Origin: an uncultured Sphingomonadaceae bacterium
GTDB taxonomy: Bacteria; Pseudomonadota; Alphaproteobacteria; Sphingomonadales; Sphingomonadaceae
Assembly (NCBI GenBank): GCA_938003725.1
Contig: CALKXX010000174.1
Coordinates: 1-16,201, forward strand
Length of the DNA: 16,201 nucleotides
Direction: 5' to 3'
In this document: piece after piece, positions 6,413 through 12,474 of the stretch
Layout: each line of letters starts with the position of its first letter
Numbering within the stretch: the first letter of the stretch is position 1
The notes under the pieces: model-generated
The model's input: only the letters and a program-made list of their open reading frames with translations
What the model was told of the DNA's origin: nothing
Database searches by the model: none
Position numbers and translations under genes: made by a program

Positions 6413-7530
6413 TATGCGTCTGGATTGAGTGCCATTTTGCGTTCAATTTTATGACGCTTCATCTTCTCCACAAATGTTGTACGCCGCAGGCTGACCAGAT
6501 TGGCGGCTTCTGCGACCACGCCTTGTGCCATTTTAAGCGCCGATAACAGATATCGGCGTTCTTCCTCCATAAGATGCTGTCGAAGATCGAAGCCATCGAC
6601 CAGGCTGCCATCATCTGCAAATTGTATTTCGGAATCGGGTTCACTTGTCACCATGGTCGGCGTGGTTCCGGCATAGCTGGATGGCAGCGCGTCCGCTTGA
6701 TCCGAGGGCATAGTGGAGGCGCGCCGACGGAAAAGAGAGGCAATCTGTCGCTCCGATATCATCATTTTCGGAAATAAAAGCGCAGCACGCTCTACGATAT
6801 TTCTCAGTTCTCGCGCGTTGCCGGGCCAATCATATTTTGTGAGTATGTCCATCGCTTCAGTGCTAAAGTTAATGCTGTCGCATTGCACATTATTTGCTGT
6901 CTTCACATCTTTCAAAAAATGCCGGATCAGCGGTGCAATATCTTCTCTGCGATGTTTCAGTGCGGGAATATCAATCGGGAAAACGGAAAGACGGTAGAAC
7001 AAATCCTCTCGAAAGCGGTTGCCGGCGATGGCAAGGTCGATATCCTGATGGGTGGCGGAAATGATCCGGGTGTCCACATCAATCGTTTTTGTACCGCCGA
7101 TGCGTTCGATCTGCTTCTCTTCCAATACCCTTAGCAGCTTTACCTGCATATCAAACGGCATGTCGCCGATCTCGTCAAGAAATAAGGTGCCGCCGCTGGC
7201 GTCTTCGAAGCGGCCCTTGCGCTGGGCAATCGCACCGGTAAAGCTCCCTTTTTCATGACCAAATAGTTCGGATTCCAAAAGATCACGAGGAATGGCACCA
7301 CAATTTACCGCAACAAATTTTTGATTTGAGCGCGTGGAGCAGCGGTGTAGCGCTCTGGCCACCAATTCTTTCCCACACCCGGATGGACCGGTAATCATAA
7401 CCGGTATCTGTGTCGCTGCGGCATAGCGGATCAGGCTGTGTACTTCCCTAATCGCATGGCTTTCACCGATCAGATGGCGTGACGGATCGTCGCGATGGTC
7501 GCTTATTTCTTCTAAAGGCTGATGTTCCAT
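6391..7530 (-). CDS. sigma-54-dependent transcriptional activator without a receiver domain (FleQ/FlbD-like)
   Basis: This AAA+ enhancer-binding protein uses ATP hydrolysis to open sigma-54 promoters. In its 379 residues the AAA+ core has Walker A GPSGCGKE (48-55), the sigma-54-contact loop GSFTGA (95-100, Ser in place of the usual Ala), Walker B GGTLFLDEIGD (113-123) and the arginine-finger region RFREDLFYRL (172-181). A Fis-type helix-turn-helix lies near the C-terminus (about 319-362, ending SLRRTTFVEKMKRHKI). Only about 18 residues precede the core, so there is no room for a receiver or sensor domain; activity must be set by expression or by a partner. The RRTT-VEKM pattern resembles flagellar master regulators, so control of motility genes is likely but inferred. 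ATG 7530 has TGAGG 7 bases upstream. Confidence 0.93.
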   Translation of the reverse strand: MEHQPLEEISDHRDDPSRHLIGESHAIREVHSLIRYAAATQIPVMITGPSGCGKELVARALHRCSTRSNQKFVAVNCGAIPRDLLESELFGHEKGSFTGAIAQRKGRFEDASGGTLFLDEIGDMPFDMQVKLLRVLEEKQIERIGGTKTIDVDTRIISATHQDIDLAIAGNRFREDLFYRLSVFPIDIPALKHRREDIAPLIRHFLKDVKTANNVQCDSINFSTEAMDILTKYDWPGNARELRNIVERAALLFPKMMISERQIASLFRRRASTMPSDQADALPSSYAGTTPTMVTSEPDSEIQFADDGSLVDGFDLRQHLMEEERRYLLSALKMAQGVVAEAANLVSLRRTTFVEKMKRHKIERKMALNPDAYQSTANN

Positions 7531-7541
7531 AATGTGGCCTC

Positions 7542-7560
7542 ACTCAATTTGACGTTGAGT
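7542..7560. promoter_or_regulatory. dyad just upstream of the sigma-54 activator gene
   Basis: ACTCAA (7542-7547) and TTGAGT (7555-7560) form a perfect 6-bp inverted repeat with a 7-bp centre, ending about 12 bp before the activator start codon. It could be an operator, for self-control or for the adjacent TetR regulator, or a leader hairpin. No -24/-12 sigma-54 promoter was seen in the 119-bp gap. Confidence 0.3.
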
Positions 7561-7649
7561 TCACTATGAGAACACATGGCGAAATGCTGTCGGAAGTTGG
7601 TCCGTTTCGGAGAGTTAACGGGCTGGATTGGGCAGTTTAGCCAAATAAG

Positions 7650-8246
7650 TTAGCAGTTATGCTCTTGTTTCCAGCGTTCCAGAGCATGCTCCAATTGCCG
7701 CTCAGCCATGTCACGCGCTGCGTGTCTGGGCAGTTCAAGGGACCCGGCCAATCGTTCACCGATAAGCGCGTCGCCAAGTGCCATCAGGACAAGCGCCAAT
7801 GTGTCTTGGTGCATTTCCCGGTCTTCATGGCCACCTTCTCCGATATCGTCCACCAGCTCATGAATAGCATCGACAATCGGGTCCAGCGCATCTTCGTTGC
7901 CAGTGAGTAGCATCCAAGACGACAGGGCGCCTGCGCCTTCCTTGTCAAAGGCGTCGAAGGTCAGATCTACAATATCGCGGACCGTGCCTTCACCTGTTCT
8001 CGATTTTAAAATCGCCTGAGCAATTGTCCCGCAAACCTGTGCCCCTAAATATTCGGCAAGTGCCTTTTGCAGGCCTGATGCAGAACCGAAATGATGCAGC
8101 AAATTGGCATGCGTGCGCCCGATGCGTGAAGCAACAGCTTTCAATGTTACCGCTTGCGGCCCGGCTTCAATAAGTAAATCCCGCGCGGCAGCCAGCGCCA
8201 TAGCGCGACTTTCTTCTGGAGATAGGCGGCGTTTTGCAACTGACAT
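7650..8246 (-). CDS. TetR-family transcriptional regulator
   Basis: This is a 198-residue dimeric DNA-binding regulator. Residues 10-57 form the TetR_N helix-turn-helix: AARDLLIEAGPQAVTLKAVA, then SRIGRTHANLLHHFGSASGLQKAL, where HHFGS matches the usual YHHFGSK recognition-helix end. The rest (about 60-198) is the all-helical ligand-binding and dimerisation domain, rich in acidic residues (ELVDDIGEGGHEDREMH) and unlike any specific subfamily I know. Its ligand is unknown. It is divergent from the PF10118-type hydrolase across a 371-bp gap with several dyads, so the hydrolase gene and its own gene are the likely targets. It lies 119 bp upstream of the sigma-54 activator gene on the same strand and may be co-transcribed with it. 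Confidence 0.93.
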   Translation of the reverse strand: MSVAKRRLSPEESRAMALAAARDLLIEAGPQAVTLKAVASRIGRTHANLLHHFGSASGLQKALAEYLGAQVCGTIAQAILKSRTGEGTVRDIVDLTFDAFDKEGAGALSSWMLLTGNEDALDPIVDAIHELVDDIGEGGHEDREMHQDTLALVLMALGDALIGERLAGSLELPRHAARDMAERQLEHALERWKQEHNC

Positions 8247-8283
8247 TTATGTAAGCAACCCTATTTCCTCTACAGATATCGGA

Positions 8284-8365
8284 GATATATCCAATATTGA
8301 TCAATTCTATCAATATGAACATGCACAGTTCGGCGCAAGATAAACCCGAAATTATCGATATATCG
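8284..8365. promoter_or_regulatory. cluster of dyads between the TetR gene and the hydrolase gene (candidate operators)
   Basis: The gap contains ATATTGAT (8294-8301) with a perfect inverted copy ATCAATAT (8309-8316) around a 7-bp centre. It also holds two GATATATC palindromes, at 8284-8291 and at 8357-8364 (the latter extended to CGATATATCG, 8356-8365). Symmetric AT-rich sites of 15-25 bp next to a divergent TetR gene are the usual form of its operator. Which one is bound cannot be told from one sequence. Further downstream, TCAGGCT (8531-8537) is matched by AGCCTGA (8569-8575), probably in the hydrolase leader. Confidence 0.45.
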
Positions 8366-8455
8366 CCCTTGCGGATCATGTTGGCGGCCAACAGCAGGTT
8401 TGTCGCACTGGGAGATGGATACTTCAAGTTTACTTATAAAATACCAGTGTCTTAA
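8315..8455 (+). CDS. possible small protein (46 residues) between the TetR and hydrolase genes
   Basis: An ATG at 8315 (second ATG at 8321) opens a 46-codon frame ending with TAA at 8453-8455. The product begins MNMHSSAQDKPEIIDISPLR and ends FKFTYKIPVS. It has a balanced composition and codons that look like those of neighbouring genes, which is why I list it. Against it, no ribosome-binding site is visible and the start lies inside the right arm of an 8-bp dyad. It may be a gene remnant or chance. Confidence 0.25.
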   Translation: MNMHSSAQDKPEIIDISPLRIMLAANSRFVALGDGYFKFTYKIPVS

Positions 8456-8617
8456 ATCTGATTCAAAAGAAATGCGACCGCACTGCATCTGGTAAAATCA
8501 ATTTATTAACTTCATCTATTCTTGGTTTCGTCAGGCTTTTCTTAACCCTTCAATTCTATGAGTCGGATAGCCTGAAACTGGCTGTGCACTCAAAATTGAT
8601 GACGGAGGCCGACAACC

Positions 8618-9580
8618 GTGGACGATGTTCCATCGAAATCTCACCAAGAAAATACGCGTGATAGCGTAGCGGGAAGCGTGACTCCGGCCGACCTCAGCAT
8701 AAAATCCAGGAACCTGCATTTCGGCGGTTCGCCAATTGAAAATCGCTGGTGGGTTGGCGGCGATCCCTATGCCACCGCATTTTTCAATGCGTTGTCAGCA
8801 ACATTCCCGGTTGCAGAGAGTTTCTTTATCACAACGATAAAGCAATTTCGGGAGGGCGCTCCGGAAAAACTGCGGCACGAGATCCGTGCTTTTATTCAGC
8901 AAGAAATGGTGCATGGCCGCGAGCATTTGATTTTCAATCGTCATTTGGAGCGATCCAACTATGACCTGACGTTACTCGACGAATCGGTCAAGGGCGTGAT
9001 GGCCCGAATACAGGCAATGGATCCGATATACCATTTGGTTGGGACGATGTGCATGGAGCATCTGACGGCAACCATTGCGGCTGAGATTATATCGAATCCG
9101 GACCTGCTTAAAGACGCGGACGAAGAGCAGAAAAATCTATGGCTCTGGCATGGTTCCGAAGAGATTGAACATAAAGGTGTCGCTTACGATACCTGGTTAC
9201 ATGTCACCAGAGATTGGAGCCGGCTGAAACGCTGGACAGTGAAGTCGGCATTCATGGCCCGTATCTCGATAGGTTTTACCAAAAATCGCAGCAAGGGCAT
9301 ATTGGAGCTCTTGCGACAGGACGGCATTACGGGGCCTCGGGCTTGGTTTGGGCTGGCGCGCTATGCGCTATCCTCTCCCGCGCCTTTTCGGCGGACATTG
9401 GGGCCGTGGTTTCAGTTTTTCCTACCCGGTTTCCATCCGTGGAATATTGATGATCGAGAATTGATTCAATTGGCGGAAAGCGAATATGAAGCCGCGATTA
9501 TGGATCAGTCGGAAGGCGAACCAACCGTCACCGAATTGGCGGAAAAACTGAAAAAGATCAAATTGCCAAAAGTGGCCTGA
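8618..9580 (+). CDS. predicted metal-dependent hydrolase (PF10118/COG3687-like)
   Basis: The 320-residue protein has the layout of the PF10118 family, a helical, ferritin-like di-metal protein whose reaction is not established. Candidate ligands are Glu67 (PVAESFF), Glu96 and His99 with His103 (QQEMVHGREH), Glu147 and His148 (CMEHLTA), and Glu181-His185 (GSEEIEHKGVAYD). The first 30 residues are polar and poorly conserved in look; the family core starts near RNLHFGG (31-37). The start is GTG 8618, with GGAGG about 9 bases upstream; this is the first start after the leader. It is divergent from a TetR regulator, which probably controls it. It is convergent with a GNAT gene 15 bp away, with no terminator visible. 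Substrates may be lipid-like, but that is inference. Confidence 0.88.
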   Translation: MDDVPSKSHQENTRDSVAGSVTPADLSIKSRNLHFGGSPIENRWWVGGDPYATAFFNALSATFPVAESFFITTIKQFREGAPEKLRHEIRAFIQQEMVHGREHLIFNRHLERSNYDLTLLDESVKGVMARIQAMDPIYHLVGTMCMEHLTATIAAEIISNPDLLKDADEEQKNLWLWHGSEEIEHKGVAYDTWLHVTRDWSRLKRWTVKSAFMARISIGFTKNRSKGILELLRQDGITGPRAWFGLARYALSSPAPFRRTLGPWFQFFLPGFHPWNIDDRELIQLAESEYEAAIMDQSEGEPTVTELAEKLKKIKLPKVA

Positions 9581-9595
9581 TTGCGGGTTTCTTCA

Positions 9596-10144
9596 CTAGG
9601 CCGCTAGTGGTCGAGCGACGTCGTCGTCATCATCCGCCAGCCGAATTTTGAAATGCACCGCATCAACCTTGGCGCCGCGGCCCTTGGAAAAGCGTGGTTC
9701 CGTTCGGCCCGTGGGTCTGAAACCCAGCTTTCGAAGCACTTTCCCGGATGCGGGATTATCGACATAATGTTCTGCCTGCATTTCCAGATGCCCCAAAGAT
9801 CGTGCGTTCTCCAATACAGCATGGCCCGCTTCGGTGGCATAGCCATGTCCCCACTGATTTCGGGCAATCCAATATCCTATTTCAAGATTGCCATCCTCCA
9901 TATGACCAAAGCCAATGGAGCCAACAAATAGCGGTGCCCCGGACGTGCGCCGGAAAATCAGAAAATTGGGGTGAAGCACGGGACGCGGCAAATCCAAAAA
10001 CTGGACGGCGTCCTCGTGCCGATAAGGCCAGGGCGCCGAGCCAAGATTTCTGACAATTGCCTCGTCGTCAATTGCCGCGTGCACGGCGGCGGCATCTTCG
10101 GGCCAACCGGGTCTCAGTAATAATCTTTCGGTTCTTGCAAACAT
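9596..10144 (-). CDS. GNAT-family N-acetyltransferase (RimJ/RimL-like)
   Basis: This is a 182-residue acetyl-CoA-dependent acetyltransferase. It opens with FARTERLLLRPGWPEDAAAV, the typical RimJ/RimL-type start. GSIGFG is in the core strand region, EIGYWIARNQWGHGYATEA holds the acetyl-CoA-binding loop (Q/R-x-x-G-x-G/A form), and NPASGKVLRKLGFRPTGRTE is the last conserved motif. The C-terminus is a run of Asp (ADDDDDVARPLAA). The chosen start is ATG 10144, with GGAGA 7 bases upstream. A longer frame to 10252 only adds residues translated from a tandem repeat and is rejected. It is downstream of the rpmA terminator, so it likely has its own promoter. The substrate is unknown; it could be a protein N-terminus or a small molecule. 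Confidence 0.88.
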   Translation of the reverse strand: MFARTERLLLRPGWPEDAAAVHAAIDDEAIVRNLGSAPWPYRHEDAVQFLDLPRPVLHPNFLIFRRTSGAPLFVGSIGFGHMEDGNLEIGYWIARNQWGHGYATEAGHAVLENARSLGHLEMQAEHYVDNPASGKVLRKLGFRPTGRTEPRFSKGRGAKVDAVHFKIRLADDDDDVARPLAA

Positions 10145-10153
10145 CTCGACTCT

Positions 10154-10197
10154 CCACAGTCTTTTTGGCCACAGTCTTTTTGGCCACAGTCTTTTGG
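10154..10197. repeat. 15-bp tandem repeat, three copies, in the GNAT leader
   Basis: The unit ccacagtctttttgg occurs at 10154-10168 and 10169-10183. A third copy at 10184-10197 has four instead of five T's. It ends about 10 bp before the GNAT start and overlaps the likely leader or promoter. Such short tandem arrays can change copy number by slippage, so it is a candidate variable site. Confidence 0.85.
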
Positions 10198-10268
10198 TTC
10201 GCCTCCTGTTGCCTGTGCCGACTAGAATTGATCGGTGACAGCAATGAGACATTTTCGACAGGGAGAAT

Positions 10269-10297
10269 AAAAAAAGGGAGAGGATGACCCTCTCCCT
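10269..10297 (-). terminator. intrinsic terminator of the rplU-rpmA operon
   Basis: On the reverse strand a perfect 9-bp stem (AGGGAGAGG / CCTCTCCCT, 10275-10297, 5-base loop) is followed by a run of T's (10275-10269). It lies about 80 bp after the rpmA stop. It has the full form of a Rho-independent terminator. Confidence 0.9.
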
Positions 10298-10306
10298 GAA
10301 ATTGGT

Positions 10307-10332
10307 GGTTTTTTGAAACTATTCAAAAAACC
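10307..10332. other. perfect 11-bp AT-rich hairpin after rpmA
   Basis: GGTTTTTTGAA (10307-10317) and TTCAAAAAACC (10322-10332) form an 11-bp stem with a 4-base loop. The terminator lies just beyond it, and a pair of 9-base complementary segments (10281-10289 and 10335-10343) flanks it. It can therefore be the inner arm of a larger structure that competes with the terminator. Confidence 0.75.
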
Positions 10333-10374
10333 TAGGTCATCCTGCGGTGGATAACCCTTTTATTGAGTTGTCCG

Positions 10375-10644
10375 TTATTCGGCGGCTTCTGCCATGGCGT
10401 CGACGGAGACATATTTGCGGCCGAGCTTGCCTTTGTGGAATTCCACTTTGCCATCGATAAGCGCAAAGAGTGTGTGATCTTTGCCCATACCGACATTGCG
10501 ACCCGGATGGGTTTTCGTGCCGCGTTGGCGGATAATAATATTTCCTGCGACAACAGCTTCGCTGCCGTATTTTTTGACGCCCAAGCGGCGACCTTCGGAA
10601 TCGCGACCGTTACGGGATGAACCACCTGCTTTTTTATGTGCCAT
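10375..10644 (-). CDS. rpmA: 50S ribosomal protein L27
   Basis: L27 lies at the peptidyl-transferase side of the large ribosomal subunit, with its N-terminal tail reaching the P-site. The 89-residue length is standard. The N-terminus AHKKAGGSSRNGRDSEGRRL and the core VAGNIIIRQRGTKTHPGRNV are textbook, followed by GMGKDHTLFALIDGKVEF. The start ATG 10644 is three bases after the rplU stop, and the ribosome-binding site GGAAG overlaps the end of rplU, so the two are translationally linked. The N-terminus begins directly with the mature sequence MAHKK, with no removable extension of the Firmicutes kind. The operon ends with the intrinsic terminator at 10269-10297. The next gene usually found in other bacteria (obgE) is absent here. 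Confidence 0.99.
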   Translation of the reverse strand: MAHKKAGGSSRNGRDSEGRRLGVKKYGSEAVVAGNIIIRQRGTKTHPGRNVGMGKDHTLFALIDGKVEFHKGKLGRKYVSVDAMAEAAE

Positions 10645-10647
10645 GGT

Positions 10648-11199
10648 TTAGTCTTCCTTTTTGGCAGCAGGCTTTTTGGCCGCTGGCTTCTTGGCTGGGG
10701 CTTTCTTAGCAGCTGGCTTTTTCGCCGCCGCTTTTTTGGCCGGTGCCGGTTTGTCTTCGGTTTTCGCAGCTGCTTTTTTGGCTGGAGCCTTTTTGGCAGG
10801 AGCTTCTTTCTTTGCATCGGCCTTTTTCGGGGCGTCTGCTTTTTTCTCTTCAGCTGGTTTCGCGGCTTCCTTCTTTGGAGCAGCTTTCTTTGCAGCTTTC
10901 GAATTGCCAACAGCGGTAATCGTTACAACCGTATGCTGCTGACGATGGCCGTTTTTCCGGCGGTAATTATGCCGGCGGCGTTTTTTGAAGATGATAACCT
11001 TCTCGCCTTTTTCCTGCGCAACAATCTCGCCGGTCACTTTCAGGCCTTTGCTATCAGCGATTTTGTCGCCGTCGCCCGCGAGTAGAACGTCATCAAAGGT
11101 AACCGAATCACCCGCTTCTCCAGCGAGTTTCTCGACTGCGATAATATCTCCTGCGGCAACTCGATATTGCTTGCCGCCGGTGCGCACAATTGCGAACAT
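10648..11199 (-). CDS. rplU: 50S ribosomal protein L21 with a long Lys/Ala/Pro tail
   Basis: L21 binds 23S rRNA and L20 in the large subunit. Residues 1-98 form the normal domain: MFAIVRTGGKQYRVAAGDII at the start and the signature FKKRRRHNYRRKNGHRQQHT at 71-90. Residues 99-183 are an unusual low-complexity tail made of Ala, Lys, Pro and Glu with repeats such as KKAPAKK, AAAKKPAAKK and KKPAAKKPAAKKED. It resembles histone-H1-like DNA/RNA-binding tails and probably is disordered. Typical L21 is about 103 residues. ATG 11199 has GGAA 7 bases upstream; a start at 11238 adds nothing conserved. It is followed three bases later by rpmA. A TTGACA promoter lies about 85 bp upstream. Confidence 0.97.
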   Translation of the reverse strand: MFAIVRTGGKQYRVAAGDIIAVEKLAGEAGDSVTFDDVLLAGDGDKIADSKGLKVTGEIVAQEKGEKVIIFKKRRRHNYRRKNGHRQQHTVVTITAVGNSKAAKKAAPKKEAAKPAEEKKADAPKKADAKKEAPAKKAPAKKAAAKTEDKPAPAKKAAAKKPAAKKAPAKKPAAKKPAAKKED

Positions 11200-11247
11200 G
11201 GCTAATTTCCGTTTCAAAATAGTGGTTCCAACGCGCAAGCATAGAAA

Positions 11248-11267
11248 CGCGAGTCTCTCGGCTCACG
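11248..11267 (-). other. hairpin in the rplU leader
   Basis: On the reverse strand CGTGAG and CTCGCG pair (one G-U) around an 8-base loop in the 5' leader, between the likely promoter and the rplU start. Ribosomal-protein leaders often fold, but I do not recognise a known L21 leader class, and a 6-bp stem is weak evidence. Confidence 0.25.
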
Positions 11268-11281
11268 CTGGAAAGAGTGGG

Positions 11282-11310
11282 CAGTTAAGCGATGAGCGTT
11301 GATCTGTCAA
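11282..11310 (-). promoter_or_regulatory. sigma-70 promoter of rplU-rpmA
   Basis: The reverse strand has a perfect TTGACA (11310-11305) followed after 17 bp by TAACTG (11287-11282), or after 16 bp by TTAACT. Transcription would start near 11276 and give an approximately 77-base leader. The -35 is strong; the -10 is degenerate, as is common in this class. Confidence 0.6.
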
Positions 11311-11404
11311 CCAGCTAAGGTGATTTTAGGCCCAATTTTGGGCGATATTCAGCGCTATCGCAATTTGCGTTGCAGGTGCCGTTTGCCGCTTCTAATAGAA
11401 TGGC

Positions 11405-11920
11405 ATGAAAATCAAAACCGCCATAGCCCTGTTCATGATGGCCTCCGTTTCCGCCTGTTCGATGCAGGAAGGTGATTTTCCTTCGTTGGCCAAACGACCT
11501 TTTGAGGACAACAAGCCGGTAACGAGCCCCGAGCCCTCCGCTCCATCGGTTTCGCGACCATCCTCGGAGGTGCAGACATTGGTCGATACGGCAATGGCAC
11601 AAAGCAACGCCGCCCATTCCCAATTCCTGAAAGACCTTCGGCGTGTAACAGGTCATGTGAATGCTGCGCGCGGATCCGCGATGTCGAGCGAACGATGGGT
11701 GGTCGCGCAAATGGACTTAGCGGCGTTGGAAATCGTGCGCGGCCCGTCTGTTTCTGCGCTCGCCGATATTGACCGGATATATACAAGTCAGATGAATAGG
11801 TCGTTTGACGATGAAAATGCCGGCGGCACCGCGATGGTTGAGTCGAAGCGTCAGGAAATTCTGGCACAGGTCAAACAGCAACAAGACGAGATCGACGCCC
11901 TGAAGGCAAAGTTACGCTAG
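11405..11920 (+). CDS. unrecognised lipoprotein with a C-terminal coiled coil
   Basis: The 171-residue product begins with a classical lipoprotein signal, MKIKTAIALFMMASVSAC, with the lipobox SVSAC and Cys18 as the lipidated residue. Cys18 is followed by Ser-Met, so outer-membrane sorting is expected by the usual rule. Residues 20-60 are Pro/Ser-rich and likely disordered. Helical segments follow (about 63-130), and the last 25 residues (ESKRQEILAQVKQQQDEIDA and so on) look like a heptad-style coiled coil. I do not recognise the family. The ribosome-binding site before ATG 11405 is weak. It is divergent from rplU and convergent with the carbonic-anhydrase gene, whose stop overlaps its own in the palindrome CTAG. 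Its lipidation would depend on Lnt, encoded at 3646-5223. Confidence 0.8.
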   Translation: MKIKTAIALFMMASVSACSMQEGDFPSLAKRPFEDNKPVTSPEPSAPSVSRPSSEVQTLVDTAMAQSNAAHSQFLKDLRRVTGHVNAARGSAMSSERWVVAQMDLAALEIVRGPSVSALADIDRIYTSQMNRSFDDENAGGTAMVESKRQEILAQVKQQQDEIDALKAKLR

Positions 11921-12474
11921 CCGATCGCAGCGTCCACCGCCGCTTTGTGCTGCTTTGCATTTTCAGCATAATGAGCCACGCTCAGATGCATGCCGGTTAT
12001 GGCCGCTTGCGAAAGGTCGCGCATATATTTTGCCGGTGAGCCAGCCCAAAGCTGGCCAGATGGAATACGCTTACCGGGCGTCAGCATAGCGCCGGCGGCT
12101 AACATCGCATCTCCTTCAACAACACATCCGTCCATCACTGTGGTGCTCAGGCCGACAAAAGCGCGATCTTCTAACGTAGCGCCGTGCAGCATAACCATAT
12201 GTCCGACCAGCACATCATCGCCGATAATCGTCGGGTGCCCATTCGGCGTCACCGGGGTCTCGCTATCGCAATGCACAGTCGTACCATCTTGAATATTCGT
12301 TCGCGCGCCGATCTTGATGAAATTCACGTCGGCGCGGATCACGCAATTATACCAGATGCTTGATTCGGGACCGATCTCAACATCGCCAATGATCTTGCAA
12401 CCCGGCGCAATAAACGCGCTGTCATGGATTTTGGGCGTTTTGCCGTTGAACGGCAGAATAAGTGGATCGGTCAT
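11917..12474 (-). CDS. gamma-carbonic-anhydrase-family protein (left-handed beta-helix)
   Basis: This 185-residue hexapeptide-repeat protein should form a trimer of left-handed beta helices. Turns can be followed from about residue 20 to 150 (FIAPGCKIIGDVEIGPESSI and so on). The three metal-binding His of gamma-class carbonic anhydrases align with His68 (TTVHCD), His92 and His97 (VGHMVMLHGA). The protein is of the short YrdA/PaaY type, lacking the acidic loop of the Methanosarcina enzyme, so carbonic anhydrase activity is possible but not proved. ATG 12474 overlaps the upstream GNAT stop in ATGA, a strong sign of translational coupling; a longer frame to 12492 is less likely. It is the last gene of the hemB operon and shares the CTAG stop palindrome with the convergent lipoprotein gene. 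Confidence 0.92.
   Translation of the reverse strand: MTDPLILPFNGKTPKIHDSAFIAPGCKIIGDVEIGPESSIWYNCVIRADVNFIKIGARTNIQDGTTVHCDSETPVTPNGHPTIIGDDVLVGHMVMLHGATLEDRAFVGLSTTVMDGCVVEGDAMLAAGAMLTPGKRIPSGQLWAGSPAKYMRDLSQAAITGMHLSVAHYAENAKQHKAAVDAAIG

Noticed and set aside
10145..10252. N-terminal extension of the GNAT protein to 10252
   Set aside because: The added residues are translated from the 15-bp tandem repeat and have no family match; ATG 10144 has a good ribosome-binding site and starts at the conserved region.
10332..10910. Reverse-strand Lys/Arg-rich open frame spanning rpmA and the L21 tail
   Set aside because: It is an out-of-phase reading of rplU and rpmA, both of which are certain; the basic composition is a by-product of the repeats.
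10661..10942. Forward-strand hydrophobic, Ala/Phe-rich open frame that looks like a membrane protein
   Set aside because: It is the antisense of the Lys/Ala/Pro tail of L21: Lys codons read backwards give Phe and Leu. No ribosome-binding site and no family match.
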